Below are positions 45,147-54,770 of a stretch of DNA of 64,000 bases, in pieces. A program made the position numbers and the translations under genes. The stretch covers positions 1-64,000 of the forward strand of contig CAYXGW010000008.1 of assembly GCA_964464595.1 (NCBI GenBank), written 5' to 3'. Numbering within the stretch: position 1 is the first letter of the stretch; every line of letters starts with the position of its first letter. This DNA is from JADFJB01 sp964464595. Lineage in GTDB: Bacteria; Zhuqueibacterota; JdFR-76; DREG01. The notes beneath the pieces are model-generated. The model was not told where the DNA came from. It did not search any database and saw only the letters and a list, made by a program, of their open reading frames with translations.

Positions 45147-47351
45147 TTAATGAATGAACGTATAAGTGTATTTAAGCCTTAAAGTCCTGGTTTCGTCAAA
45201 CGGATCAATATTCTTATCTGCGTCAAAACCTTCGTTGTAAAGCAGGAATAGATCGCTGCCTTCGCGGAAGTGATATCGTAAACGAATATTCGATATGAGT
45301 AGGTCTCGAGTACTGTTATATTGTACAAACCCTTCGAGAAAGAAATGAATATTTAGGGCTGTATTCACACGAAGTCTGGCAATGTGCGAGTTGAAACGTT
45401 GGTCACGATCCGGAAAACGGATGGCATTCAGTAAATACTGAAGACCCAAACCAAAATGAGGGGAGATATTCCAGGTTGGCCTAAAATCGAGCGTAAGGCG
45501 ACCGCCGTCATAGAAATTTCCTGCAAAGGCGCTTAATTCAGCAATGATTGGCTTCGCTGCTGGAGTGTTGTAATAAGCATCCAAGCCGTAATAGGTGTAA
45601 TCGCCTGTTGGCACGAATGCGTCATCTGAAAGTCTAATAACTTTAGGCAAGTTTTCTTTAGTGACACTAAAACGGACCCAACCTTCAGAGGCAGTTTTCC
45701 CTTCGAAGCTCCATTTCAAGCCGAGATCTGTTAGCTCTGCAATACCATCGGAATTACGAATTCGTGTGGTTACATCACCCGCGAGTTGGTGCAGCCGCAA
45801 CGGGGAGATTTCACTCGGCTGCCATCCATAGGACATTTGCCCCGAAACTGACGTAAAGTTCCGTGCAGTTACGAAACCAAGCCCGGGATTGTATTTTTTG
45901 CCTGACCAGATTAGCTCGGTATGGAAAGTCATACCTTTTTCACCCGTTCGTTGCAGACGGCCCCGAAATCGACCCGAATTTATGGTGTTTTGATTTTGAT
46001 CAAAAGTTTGCGCCCAGTTTAAGACGAGAAAATCCGAAGATCGAAGCTGGACAAATCCATCTAATCCATAAGCGAAATTGTAATCTCCTTTCGTAGAAAT
46101 CCGATGTGTGTAGATGGTACCGATGGAAGAATTTTGATTCAGAATTTTTCTTTTCAATCGAAGCACCCCAAAATTCTCAGAAGCCAAATCTTGGGATTTC
46201 TCCGTTTGCATGTTGAGAACCCCCAAATCCCACTGTCCTAAACGTCCGACCAATCTCGCGCCGCCGTAAATATCTATCGGTTGGCCTGCATCGCTTAAAC
46301 CGATGCGGCGGCTGTAAAATAATCGGGTATCTCCACCAGTACTAAATTGAAATAGATCATTTCGCTCTTGAAAAAAAAGCCTTTTCTCTGGAAAAAACAG
46401 GCCAAATCGGGTTAGATTCACCTGCTCATCATCGACCTCGACTTGCGCAAAATCGGTATTAACCGTCAGATCCATAGTTAGATTGGTCGCTAAATTGTAT
46501 TTGAGGTCACCACCAACATTGAACGTCGTATTTTCCCTCCGATTCAAGCCCGTTTCGTCTGAGTTGATTTCATGGAATTGGTCGACGCCGCTCAGGACAT
46601 ATGGTGTAAAATATACTGGATTACTGCTCTTAATGCCTCTGAGTAGCACTTTTTGCATCGTCGATGGCTTAAAGAAAGGGAGAGTGCCGTCATCAGGTGA
46701 GCTTTCCGGGAAAATTTGATTTTCTCCTTTGCGGGGAATCCAGCGGTAGGTCTTTAGCCCCATGATCACGTCACCATTTTCGTCAGCTTTAAATCTCAGG
46801 CTAGAGAAGGGAATGCGCACCTCGGCAAACCAGCCTTCGTCCGTTAGAACAGCATCAGCGTCCCAAAAGGTATTCCAATCCAAACTGGCGATGGGGCCTC
46901 GACCGGGTTCAGCATCATTAAAAAACAGCTCGTCCACTCGAGTACCCACCGGCGTAACCAGAAACAGCATGGCGTTTTCATTATCATTAAGTGTATCGAG
47001 AAGAAGCACAAACTGATCGTCCGGCCCCCAGCGGTCACGATAGAAAGTAGTGGCGCGTATTTTGGAAGGATCGGAATCGTTGGCCCGCATGGAAGCGTAG
47101 ATATAAAGATCGTCATACGCAATTCGAATTTCTGTTTTTTCGCTAAGAGTTCCCTGAAAAGTGGGATACAACATGGTTAAGGGAAAAGGCGTAATGTTTT
47201 GCCACGCCGGCTCATCACTCATGCCGTCAATTTTAATCGCTCCATTGATGCGCTGCAGAACCAAAAGTTGGTCTGGTTGGGCAATTAGAATTTCATTAAG
47301 AAGTAGGAGGAGTACAATAGTCTTTATTGCGAGTAGGACAATCTGTTTCAT
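45147..47351 (-). CDS. DUF5916 outer-membrane protein (carbohydrate-binding family 9-like plus barrel)
   Basis: A 734-residue protein with a signal peptide (cut near 24). Residues about 30-210 are a family 9-like carbohydrate-binding domain: GAIKIDGMSDEPAWQ, AYDDLYIYASM, and GWFAEVRIPFSSLRF. The rest is a DUF5916 outer-membrane barrel (NLTMDLTVNTDFAQVEVDDEQVNLTR region and the FFPEKRLFFQE hinge), ending in a YTFIH tail. It is the intact homologue of the frameshifted gene at 8035-10042. Substrate is unknown; proximity to the polysaccharide locus suggests glycan binding, which is inference. Confidence 0.88.
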   Translation of the reverse strand: MKQIVLLAIKTIVLLLLLNEILIAQPDQLLVLQRINGAIKIDGMSDEPAWQNITPFPLTMLYPTFQGTLSEKTEIRIAYDDLYIYASMRANDSDPSKIRATTFYRDRWGPDDQFVLLLDTLNDNENAMLFLVTPVGTRVDELFFNDAEPGRGPIASLDWNTFWDADAVLTDEGWFAEVRIPFSSLRFKADENGDVIMGLKTYRWIPRKGENQIFPESSPDDGTLPFFKPSTMQKVLLRGIKSSNPVYFTPYVLSGVDQFHEINSDETGLNRRENTTFNVGGDLKYNLATNLTMDLTVNTDFAQVEVDDEQVNLTRFGLFFPEKRLFFQERNDLFQFSTGGDTRLFYSRRIGLSDAGQPIDIYGGARLVGRLGQWDLGVLNMQTEKSQDLASENFGVLRLKRKILNQNSSIGTIYTHRISTKGDYNFAYGLDGFVQLRSSDFLVLNWAQTFDQNQNTINSGRFRGRLQRTGEKGMTFHTELIWSGKKYNPGLGFVTARNFTSVSGQMSYGWQPSEISPLRLHQLAGDVTTRIRNSDGIAELTDLGLKWSFEGKTASEGWVRFSVTKENLPKVIRLSDDAFVPTGDYTYYGLDAYYNTPAAKPIIAELSAFAGNFYDGGRLTLDFRPTWNISPHFGLGLQYLLNAIRFPDRDQRFNSHIARLRVNTALNIHFFLEGFVQYNSTRDLLISNIRLRYHFREGSDLFLLYNEGFDADKNIDPFDETRTLRLKYTYTFIH

Positions 47352-47467
47352 GCGTCTTCAGTGGGTTCTTTCACACTAGACATTTTACGTGTGACTCTTT
47401 CCTTCTTTTTTCTGTTTTCATCACCTTTGCCGTCTGTTTCCAACCAAAAATGTTCAATCCTCAACAT
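47348..47467 (-). CDS. Possible small ORF coupled to the DUF5916 gene
   Basis: ATG at 47467 opens a 39-codon, Lys/Glu-rich frame whose TGA overlaps the DUF5916 ATG (ATGA), after an AAAGG ribosome-site candidate. The overlap suggests coupling, as in leader or regulatory peptides, but the sequence has low complexity and no homologue is recognised. Confidence 0.3.
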   Translation of the reverse strand: MLRIEHFWLETDGKGDENRKKKERVTRKMSSVKEPTEDA

Positions 47468-47839
47468 AAAACACCTTTGCTAAAGCCAATCTATTTTAGT
47501 TTTTAGATTGCTTCTTTGTCTACATACCTGGATATCGTTTTCTGTACAAATAACATTCCTTCTAACTTTAAGTGTTATCAAGTTTCTCAACAGCTCTTTC
47601 CGCTCAATACAATATCCATTTTAATGTCTGAATTTTGATTCATTATTTTCAGAAAAGAAGATTTCCTGAAAGCAACTTCCAGCATCTAGCCTAAAGTCCC
47701 TCGAGCATAGCACAAATAGAATTACTTCACTTTTTGAAGCTAATCTTTATCTGGCCAAAAAGTATTTTGAATGGAATGGCAGTACTTCTTCCATTTTGTG
47801 GCGAATTAATCGCTAGACAACTTATACTCCAATTTATAC
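47468..47839. other. Intergenic region, no gene seen
   Basis: About 370 bases with no supported gene, RNA or terminator. The promoter for the DUF5916 unit probably lies at its left end. Confidence 0.35.
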
Positions 47840-48634
47840 TTATTGGCTTGAGCAATCCGGCCTATAAATAGGGTAGTCCAACCTTGTCAAGGTTTCCTGA
47901 AGAATTTTTCTCACGATCCCCTGTTGCTCTGGATTAAGGTTTTGTCTCCACCTACCAACCCTAACCGTATGGTTGTTCCTATACCACGTCAATTGCGATT
48001 GTGCATGGTAAGAGTCCCTTGTTGAGTTTTGTATCTTGGTACAAAACTCCTTAACGCTCGCGTGGTTTTTAAGACCAAGATAATCAAGTACGGTAGCCGC
48101 TGTTTCTTCTGTGGAGAAGACAAGGTCTTCGTATTTAATCATCAGATTAGGTATGGTTTCAAGATCATCTAAAGCAATTTGCATTGCATCTCTCCACGCC
48201 ATTGCACAACGTACAACTGGTTCCTTGTCCATCAGTCTTTTCCACGTGGGCGGCTTCAAATGTTGCCACTCGGTCCCGCCGATTCCAGGGAGCAACGAAC
48301 AAGTTACATCACATCCACCACGAACTATATGAACAATCTTCGCTTCAGGGAATATTCTTGTTATGTAAGGGATACGTAATACATTGCGTGGGTTCTTTTC
48401 AACAGTTAATGCCGCAGAGCCCTGCTGAATCATAAACTGGTCCCGCACCGACTTCATGACATCTGGCGTTGCGTGTTCTTCAGTCAGACGATGGGACTGA
48501 TTTTCTCCCAATCCGATCATTTCCCAAATTTGATGGGCTTCAAATAAATAATTAACATCAGGGTGGCTAGCGATAAGCTCTCCTAAAATACTCGTACCCG
48601 ATTTGGCACATCCAATTATAAAAGCAAAATTCAT
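47840..48634 (-). CDS. Sulfotransferase-family protein
   Basis: A 264-residue cytosolic sulfotransferase. It has the PAPS 5'-phosphosulfate loop GCAKSGTSIL at the start, VHIVRGGCDV for the 3'-phosphate site, and MIKYEDLV with LDYLGL at the expected spacing. It transfers sulfate from PAPS to an acceptor, likely a glycan given the locus. It lies 13 bases downstream of an SGNH hydrolase gene. A truncated copy of its N-terminal quarter stands at 49869-50081. Confidence 0.88.
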   Translation of the reverse strand: MNFAFIIGCAKSGTSILGELIASHPDVNYLFEAHQIWEMIGLGENQSHRLTEEHATPDVMKSVRDQFMIQQGSAALTVEKNPRNVLRIPYITRIFPEAKIVHIVRGGCDVTCSLLPGIGGTEWQHLKPPTWKRLMDKEPVVRCAMAWRDAMQIALDDLETIPNLMIKYEDLVFSTEETAATVLDYLGLKNHASVKEFCTKIQNSTRDSYHAQSQLTWYRNNHTVRVGRWRQNLNPEQQGIVRKILQETLTRLDYPIYRPDCSSQ

Positions 48635-48647
48635 AATACAGGTACTC

Positions 48648-49814
48648 TCAATTAGTTGTTAGAGGCAGCAAATGATTCTTAATCAAATAATCAGCAAAAA
48701 ACTCAGCTTTCAGTTTAGCACCTGCTTCAGTAACGTGTTGACCATCCAGGTAATAGCGCTTGTCCGTCGGGAACACACTGGCAAAGTCAAAAAAAGGCAC
48801 ATTCATCTCTTCGCTGATCCTTTTTACTAAATTATTCATCTCAGCAAAAGCCGAGATGTATTCTTCGGAAGCTACCCTTGGCAACTCAGCGAAGAGAGGC
48901 GAATAGGCAAATGAAGTGAGTACCGTTGTTATACCTTTACTATTGGCTATTACAATAATATTGCGGATATTCCGTTCAAAGTGCTTTGGTGGGTTGGCTT
49001 TCAACATTTCTTTTGCGCTTACATTCACAAATATTCCTTCAGGATAAACTCCGGTACGCTTCTGTTTCTGAAATTGAATCCCGTAGTAAGTACCTGGCGG
49101 TCTATCAATAGTCATTCGAATATCTCTTTGCGCTTGTGTCATTCCTAGTCTTATCATCAGAATTCTGAGTAGAGTGCTATATTCGAAGATGCTCGGTACG
49201 ATCAGGCCCTGATAGACAGCCCTGCGTCCGGAATTGTCCCCTTTGTAAGCCGAAAACGGCCAAACCAGCCTTGCATGGATATCGTTAATCCCGTGGTAGA
49301 CGATAATCATATCTGGATCGAGATCTAATACTCTTAACTCGAAATTTATAAGCGATTCCCAACTACTCCAGCCACTCATCCCGGCATTTATCACCCTGAC
49401 ATTATTATAACGCCTTGAGTTGAGTCTCTTTTCAAGAAGGTAGGGATAAGACACCTTATAATTCTCGAGCCCCCCTGTGTAAGTAGTAGACCCACCTAAG
49501 CAAACAATACGAAACTCTCCATCAGGTTTGGGCATCCTGATTTCCTCTCCGCGATACCCCATCGAGTTGTGCCGGTTCTCGCCTTTTTCATAATTAGGCG
49601 TGGCGTAGTAGCCGAGATAGCGATGGTGAGAGGCTTTAAGTTTCTCAAACGAAGCTCCTTTTTGCAGTTGGGCCAAAGAAGCATACCTGAGGAAGCTGCT
49701 TTCGTCTGCAAAGTGGAATAAATAGATCCGGGCACCTGCTTCAAGCAAAATCAACAGAATCAGTATTGACGATGCTAGCACAAACAAATTTGAGAATATT
49801 TTTTGAATTGACAC
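48648..49814 (-). CDS. SGNH/GDSL-family hydrolase, membrane-anchored (copy 1)
   Basis: A 388-residue protein: membrane anchor (about 8-30), then an SGNH fold with block I CLGGSTTYTGG (nucleophile Ser), block III IIVYHGINDIH (Gly and Asn), and block V DGQHVTEAG (Asp and His). Such periplasmic SGNH proteins O-acetylate or de-acetylate glycans, as in alginate or peptidoglycan modification. In this polysaccharide locus, glycan modification is the likely role. It begins with GTG 49814. Copy 2 at 50095-51261 is nearly identical. Confidence 0.85.
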   Translation of the reverse strand: MSIQKIFSNLFVLASSILILLILLEAGARIYLFHFADESSFLRYASLAQLQKGASFEKLKASHHRYLGYYATPNYEKGENRHNSMGYRGEEIRMPKPDGEFRIVCLGGSTTYTGGLENYKVSYPYLLEKRLNSRRYNNVRVINAGMSGWSSWESLINFELRVLDLDPDMIIVYHGINDIHARLVWPFSAYKGDNSGRRAVYQGLIVPSIFEYSTLLRILMIRLGMTQAQRDIRMTIDRPPGTYYGIQFQKQKRTGVYPEGIFVNVSAKEMLKANPPKHFERNIRNIIVIANSKGITTVLTSFAYSPLFAELPRVASEEYISAFAEMNNLVKRISEEMNVPFFDFASVFPTDKRYYLDGQHVTEAGAKLKAEFFADYLIKNHLLPLTTN

Positions 49815-49868
49815 TTTACCTAACTGTTTAATTGGGCTGGGTTGACGTAAGAGTTACGTGTGCTGACT

Positions 49869-50081
49869 CTACTGAGTCCCAAACCATTCCCGCACCGACT
49901 TCATGACATCCGGTGTTGCATGTTCTTCAGTCAGACGATGGGACTCATTTTCTCCCAATCCGGTAATTTCCCCAATTTGATGGATTTCAAATAAATATTT
50001 AACATCAGGGTGGCTAGCGATAAGCTCTCCTAAAATACTCGTACCCGATCTGGAACATTCCATTATTAAAGCAAAATTTAT
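49869..50081 (-). pseudogene. Truncated copy of the sulfotransferase gene
   Basis: The frame matches the first about 70 residues of the sulfotransferase at 47840-48634 (GTSILGELIASHPDV, LTEEHATPDVMKSVR), but the start ATG is ATA (INFALI for MNFAFI), GCAKSG is changed to ECSRSG, and it stops after MKSVREWFGTQ. It is a by-product of the tandem duplication. Confidence 0.85.
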
Positions 50082-50094
50082 AGTAGAGATACTT

Positions 50095-51261
50095 TCAATT
50101 TGTTGCTGGAGGCAGCAAATGATTCTTAATCAAATAATCGGCAAAAAACTCAGCTTTCAATTTTGCGCCTGCATCAGTAACGTGACGACCATCCAGGTAA
50201 TAGCGCTTGTCCGTCGGAAACACACTGGCAAAGTCAAAAAAAGGCACATTCATCTCTTCGCTGATCCTTTTTACTAAATTATTCATCTCAGCAAAAGCCG
50301 AGATGTATTCTTCGGAAGCTACCCTTGGCAACTCAGCGAAGAGAGGCGAATAGGCAAATGAAGTGAGTACCGTTGTTATACCTTTACTATTGGCTATTAC
50401 AATAATATTGCGGATATTCCGTTCAAAGTGCTTTGGTGGGTTGGCTTTCAACATTTCTTTTGCGCTTACATTCACAAATATTCCTTCAGGATAAACTCCG
50501 GTACGCTTCTGTTTCTGAAATTGAATCCCGTAGTAAGTACCTGGCGGTCTATCAATAGTCATTCGAATATCTCTTTGCGCTTGTGTCATTCCTAGTCTTA
50601 TCATCAGAATTCTGAGTAGAGTGCTATATTCGAAGATGCTCGGTACGATCAGGCCCTGATAGACAGCCCTGCGTCCGGAATTGTCCCCTTTGTAAGCCGA
50701 AAACGGCCAAACCAGCCTTGCATGGATATCGTTAATCCCGTGGTAGACGATAATCATATCTGGATCGAGATCTAATACTCTTAACTCGAAATTTATAAGC
50801 GATTCCCAACTACTCCAGCCATTCATCCCGGCATTTATCACCCTGACATTATTATAACTCCTTAAGTTGAGTTTCTTTTCAAGAAGGTAGGGATAAGAAA
50901 CCTTATAATTATCGAGCCCACTTGTGTAAGTAGTAGACCCGCCTAAGCAAACAATGCGAAACTCCCCATCAGGCTTGGGCATCTTGATTTCCTCCCCGCG
51001 ATATCCCATCGAGTTGTGCCGGTTCTCGCCTTTTTCATAATTAGGCGTGGGGTAGTAGCCGAGATAGCGATGGTGAGAGGCTTTAAGTTTCTTAAACGAA
51101 GCTCTTTTTTGAAGTTGGGCCAAAGAAGCATACCTGAGGAAGCTGCTTTCGACTGCAAAGTGGAATAAATAGATTCGAGCGCCTGCTTCAAGCAAAATCA
51201 ACAGAATCAGTATTGACGATGCTAACACAAACAAATTTGAGAATATTTTTTGCATTGACAC
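50095..51261 (-). CDS. SGNH/GDSL-family hydrolase, membrane-anchored (copy 2)
   Basis: A 388-residue paralogue of the gene at 48648-49814, with the same blocks: CLGGSTTYTSG, IIVYHGINDIH and DGRHVTDAG. All catalytic residues are kept, so both copies may be active. Differences cluster in the first third. GTG 51261 aligns with the start used by copy 1 and an ATG follows at 51255. It borders the remnant of a reverse transcriptase gene at its 5' end. Confidence 0.85.
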   Translation of the reverse strand: MSMQKIFSNLFVLASSILILLILLEAGARIYLFHFAVESSFLRYASLAQLQKRASFKKLKASHHRYLGYYPTPNYEKGENRHNSMGYRGEEIKMPKPDGEFRIVCLGGSTTYTSGLDNYKVSYPYLLEKKLNLRSYNNVRVINAGMNGWSSWESLINFELRVLDLDPDMIIVYHGINDIHARLVWPFSAYKGDNSGRRAVYQGLIVPSIFEYSTLLRILMIRLGMTQAQRDIRMTIDRPPGTYYGIQFQKQKRTGVYPEGIFVNVSAKEMLKANPPKHFERNIRNIIVIANSKGITTVLTSFAYSPLFAELPRVASEEYISAFAEMNNLVKRISEEMNVPFFDFASVFPTDKRYYLDGRHVTDAGAKLKAEFFADYLIKNHLLPPATN

Positions 51262-51303
51262 TTTACCTAACTGTTTAATTGAGCTGGGTTGAGGTAACAA
51301 GAG

Positions 51304-52081
51304 TTATGAGTAGACTTTAAGCTTACGGCTAAAGCTAAACCCTAAGAATTGCCGTTCCCATGCACGGCCTATCGCGCTTTTGCTCTCATTTACATTTAGT
51401 TTTAGCTTAATTAGCAAATATCGCGATAGGCTCTTTAATATATGGGTTGCTGCACGGCGACTGCGAACATAGACACTACAATCATCCGCATAGCGAACAA
51501 AACGATGTCCCCTCTTCTCTAATTCTCGATCCAATGAATCCAACAACACATTCCCTAATAGTGGACTCAAAGGGCAGCCTTGAGGGGTTGCCTTCGAGTG
51601 TACTGTGTAAGGAACAACCTATTAATACACCCGGATTCAAGTAAAAATTAATTAACCTTAATACTCGACTGTCAAATATCTCTTTTCGAAGCTTATGCAT
51701 CACTAGATCGTGGTTGACAGTGTCAAAGAATTTCTCCAGATCAATATCCACAACTCAGGTGTAACCACGACGTAGGTAGCTTTGAAACTGGTTCACCGCC
51801 TGGTGAGCGCTTCGCCCTGGCTTAAAACAATAGCTACTGGATGAGAACTGTGGCTCCCATATTAGCTGCAAAACCTGCAGTATCGCTTGTTGGATAAAGC
51901 GGTCAAGCACAGTTGGAACTCCAAGCTCTCGCTTCCAACCATCTGGCTTCTGGTATTTCTTAACGGAGGACTGACAATGGACGATAAGACCCCCTTTGCT
52001 GATGGAGGATTTTGCTTTCACGTGCCAGCTCGCCCCGATTATGCCATACCTCAGATCCTGTTCCTGTACGTCGCCCCGCAT
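51304..52081 (-). pseudogene. Decayed group II intron reverse transcriptase (LtrA-like)
   Basis: Three overlapping frames together encode a group II intron RT: GWKRELGVPTVLDRFIQQA and SYCFKPGRSAHQAV, then after an in-frame TGA at 51755-51757 (where the family has Trp) DIDLEKFFDTVNHD, then after a one-base insertion near 51588, SPLLGNVLLD and the catalytic FVRYADDCSVYVRS. The C-terminus stops at LGFSFSRKLKVYS, so the maturase domain is missing. It is non-functional. No intact group II intron ribozyme (domain V) is seen here. Confidence 0.85.
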
Positions 52082-52257
52082 CTTGGGATTGGGCTTCCTT
52101 CAAACAGCACCTCACGATGATGCCCTTTCCCTTCTCCTATCCTTCGACTCCGCGTATCTTTCTTTGTTTCTGACCTCAAGCGATTGACGTACTCAGGTCG
52201 TATCTTCCATTCCTCGAAAAAAAGCTTGTAGCGTTTATCGTCCATCCAGAAACGAGA

Positions 52258-53622
52258 TTATGGCTCGTCTTCTCGGACCTTTCCTTCTGGATAGTCCTTA
52301 CCGGCAACACTGGCATCGACCGATGCATTCCATTTGTCGAAGGCTGATGTCATCCTGTGGAATATCTCGGGGTGATCTTTGGAAATATCCTTCGATTCCC
52401 TGGGGTCTGTCTTTAGGTTGTACAGTTCGAAATCACTTTTTTGAATATCCTGTGTGATCAGCTTGTAGTCATTGTCTACCAGGGCTCCATTTCTTCCGAA
52501 TCTGAAGGGAATAGGCTTTTCTCTTCTGGTAATGTCCCGGCCAAAGATGGGAACAAGACTGATACCGTCGATAGGATCCAGAAGAAATGACTTCGGCAGG
52601 TCCAAGATGTCGGCAATGGTTGGAAAGATGTCCATAGTGGAAGCAGGATAGGACGTAATACGTGACTTAATGGCTGAGGGCCACTCAATGATGCCTGGCA
52701 CACGCAGTCCTCCTTCCCAGACGGAACCTTTGTAGCCGCGCAGTCCACCCACCGTGTCAGGGCTCAGCCCACGCAACCCTCCATTATCACTGCAGAACCA
52801 TACAAGGGTATTATCCGCAACGCCCAGGTCACGTAACCTTTTGCGCAGGACGCCAAGGCTACGGTCAAAGGCAGCCAGTTCGCCGTAATGATGCTGGCTC
52901 TTTGAGTTCAGTTTCTCGAAGGGCCTTCTGTCCGCATCGCTGGCTACCCAAGGCTTGTGAGGGGATCCGTCCCAGATAACAGCAAAAATGGGCTTCTCGT
53001 TCTTTATGGTCGAGGAGATGAAGTTCAAGGACTCATCAACAATGATTGCCGAGGTGTCACCTTCCAATTCCTCAAAAGTGCCCTTTCGGCTCATGGTGGG
53101 GTTCATGTCAAAGTAGTTAGAGACCGTCAGCCATTCATCAAAACCGAAAGCGCTCGGGCCATGGGTATCGTTGCCCAGCACAGGTACGCCCGGACCACGA
53201 ACACCGTTCAAGTGCCATTTGCCAAAATGGCCAGTTGAATAGCCAACAGCTCTCAGAGCCTCAGGGAGTGTCTTCTCCTGCAGGCGCAAAGCGAAGCCGT
53301 GAGACGGAACACCGGTTCTATCATTGGCTCGGCCCGTGAGTACGCTGGCCCGCGTAGGAGAGCAGACTGGAGCGCCGGCGTAAAACCGGTCAAAGCGCAA
53401 GCCGTTGGCAGCCATTGCATCGAGATTGGGTGTCTTGAGGATGGGGTGATTGTAATAGCCCGTCTGCCCCCAGCCTTGATCATCCGTCATAATCAGGATG
53501 ATGTTTGGCTTATGCGATGCACCTGCGGTTTCTTTGGCGCAGTACAGGACCTCAGGAAGAAGCAGTCCGGCAGAAGCAAAGCCCACAGTCTTCAAAAACT
53601 TTCTACGATTAGTCATTCTCAT
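52258..53622 (-). CDS. Sulfatase (formylglycine-dependent, S1 family)
   Basis: A 454-residue exported sulfatase. The N-terminus has an RRKFLKTVGFASAG twin-arginine-like signal. The metal-site motif is IMTDDQGWG, the catalytic Cys is in PVCSPTRASVLTGR (C-x-P-T-R, converted to formylglycine), GKWHLNG follows, and CSDNGG provides further ligands. It removes sulfate esters from a substrate, likely a sulfated polysaccharide. Its presence next to several sulfotransferases suggests remodelling of a sulfated glycan, or import of one. It has no visible maturase partner here. Confidence 0.92.
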   Translation of the reverse strand: MRMTNRRKFLKTVGFASAGLLLPEVLYCAKETAGASHKPNIILIMTDDQGWGQTGYYNHPILKTPNLDAMAANGLRFDRFYAGAPVCSPTRASVLTGRANDRTGVPSHGFALRLQEKTLPEALRAVGYSTGHFGKWHLNGVRGPGVPVLGNDTHGPSAFGFDEWLTVSNYFDMNPTMSRKGTFEELEGDTSAIIVDESLNFISSTIKNEKPIFAVIWDGSPHKPWVASDADRRPFEKLNSKSQHHYGELAAFDRSLGVLRKRLRDLGVADNTLVWFCSDNGGLRGLSPDTVGGLRGYKGSVWEGGLRVPGIIEWPSAIKSRITSYPASTMDIFPTIADILDLPKSFLLDPIDGISLVPIFGRDITRREKPIPFRFGRNGALVDNDYKLITQDIQKSDFELYNLKTDPRESKDISKDHPEIFHRMTSAFDKWNASVDASVAGKDYPEGKVREDEP

Positions 53623-53696
53623 CCTGTTTTACTCCAGTATAATAAGTTAGTAAATAGTTTTTCTATTAAATAATAATTTATCATCTATGTGCTACG

Positions 53697-54770
53697 CTAC
53701 AAAACGGCATCTTTCGCAAAAAGATCAGCCTTGACCATTAATTTGACCAACCTGTCAAATCTAGTTGTTGCCTCCCAACCTAATATCTTTTTTGCTTTGG
53801 ACGCATCTCCGAGAATAAAATCCACTTCGGCGGGGCGATACAATTTTAGATCGATCTTAACTCTCACCTCACCGCTGTTCGTACTAATGCCAATTTCATC
53901 AATTCCTTCACCTTCCCAAGTAATTTCGTCACCAATGACGTTGAAACTCGTCTCAATAAACTCTCTGACTGTATGTGCTTCACCTGTCGCCAGAACGAAT
54001 GTATCTGGTTGTTCGTGCTGCATCATTAGATACATTCCCTTGACATATTCTCTTGCAAAGCCCCAATCCCGACAGACATTCAAATTTCCAATTTCAAAAG
54101 AATCTATTTCACCTCGTTGAATTCGTGCAACTGCTTTTGAAATCTTCCTTGTGACAAATTCCTCTCCTCGTAAAGGTGATTCATGATTACAGAGAATACC
54201 GCTGACAGCAAAAATATTAAAACTTTCTCTATAATTTACAGCATGCCAATGGGCTGCAACTTTTGCAACTCCATAAGGACTTCTCGGATGAAATGGCGTG
54301 TTTTCATTTTGCTTAGCCTCTCGAGCATTACCGAACATTTCAGAAGTTGAAGCTTGATATACTTTGCAACTTGGTTTCAAAGATTTGATGGCGTCTAATA
54401 TTCTTAGAAACCCCATTGAATTTGTTTCACAAGTCACAATTGGCTGGCGAAATGAGGATGCAACAAAACTTTGTGCAGCTAGATTATAAACCTCGTCTGG
54501 CTGAATATCTTTGATTGTTTCAAGAATATTTGAGTACTCCAATAAATCAAACTCTGTAATTTCGATTCTATTTAGAATGTTTAGCGTATCGAGCCTCCAC
54601 AAGCTTTTGCCAAAATTGCTTGTTCTTCTCATTCCACCATAAACCTGGTACCCTTTTCTCAAAAGAAGTTCACTAAGATAAGCTCCATCTTGCCCTGTGA
54701 TTCCGGTAATCAATGCTTTTTTGATAGAAATCGTCTCCTGAAGAAATGCAAAACTTTGATAGTCCAACAA
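53697..54770 (-). CDS. gmd: GDP-mannose 4,6-dehydratase
   Basis: A short-chain dehydrogenase/reductase of about 345-357 residues. It has the Gmd ITGITGQDGAYLSE nucleotide motif, NLAAQSFV, the catalytic triad Ser-Tyr-Lys (STSEMFG; SPYGVAK), and the substrate segment RDWGFAREYV. It forms GDP-4-keto-6-deoxymannose, the precursor of GDP-fucose, rhamnose and perosamine. The 5' end is uncertain: TTG 54770 is the only canonical start, but AGGAG is followed by ATT (54731) and ATC (54725), and homologues usually begin there at KKALITG. Confidence 0.93.
   Translation of the reverse strand: MLDYQSFAFLQETISIKKALITGITGQDGAYLSELLLRKGYQVYGGMRRTSNFGKSLWRLDTLNILNRIEITEFDLLEYSNILETIKDIQPDEVYNLAAQSFVASSFRQPIVTCETNSMGFLRILDAIKSLKPSCKVYQASTSEMFGNAREAKQNENTPFHPRSPYGVAKVAAHWHAVNYRESFNIFAVSGILCNHESPLRGEEFVTRKISKAVARIQRGEIDSFEIGNLNVCRDWGFAREYVKGMYLMMQHEQPDTFVLATGEAHTVREFIETSFNVIGDEITWEGEGIDEIGISTNSGEVRVKIDLKLYRPAEVDFILGDASKAKKILGWEATTRFDRLVKLMVKADLFAKDAVL

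Larger units (their letters stand above)
48430..51300. repeat. Tandem duplication of sulfotransferase 5' end plus SGNH gene
   Basis: Unit 1 (about 48430-49855) and unit 2 (about 49870-51300) are direct repeats. Each consists of the N-terminal part of the sulfotransferase followed by a complete SGNH gene. About 600 bases in the SGNH genes (roughly 48775-49375 against 50217-50820) appear identical by eye, while the flanks differ by scattered substitutions. Confidence 0.85.

Noticed and set aside
51755..51757. TGA at a Trp position as evidence for an alternative genetic code
   Set aside because: The same gene also has a frameshift and truncation, and no other gene in the window has TGA in place of Trp, so it is ordinary decay.
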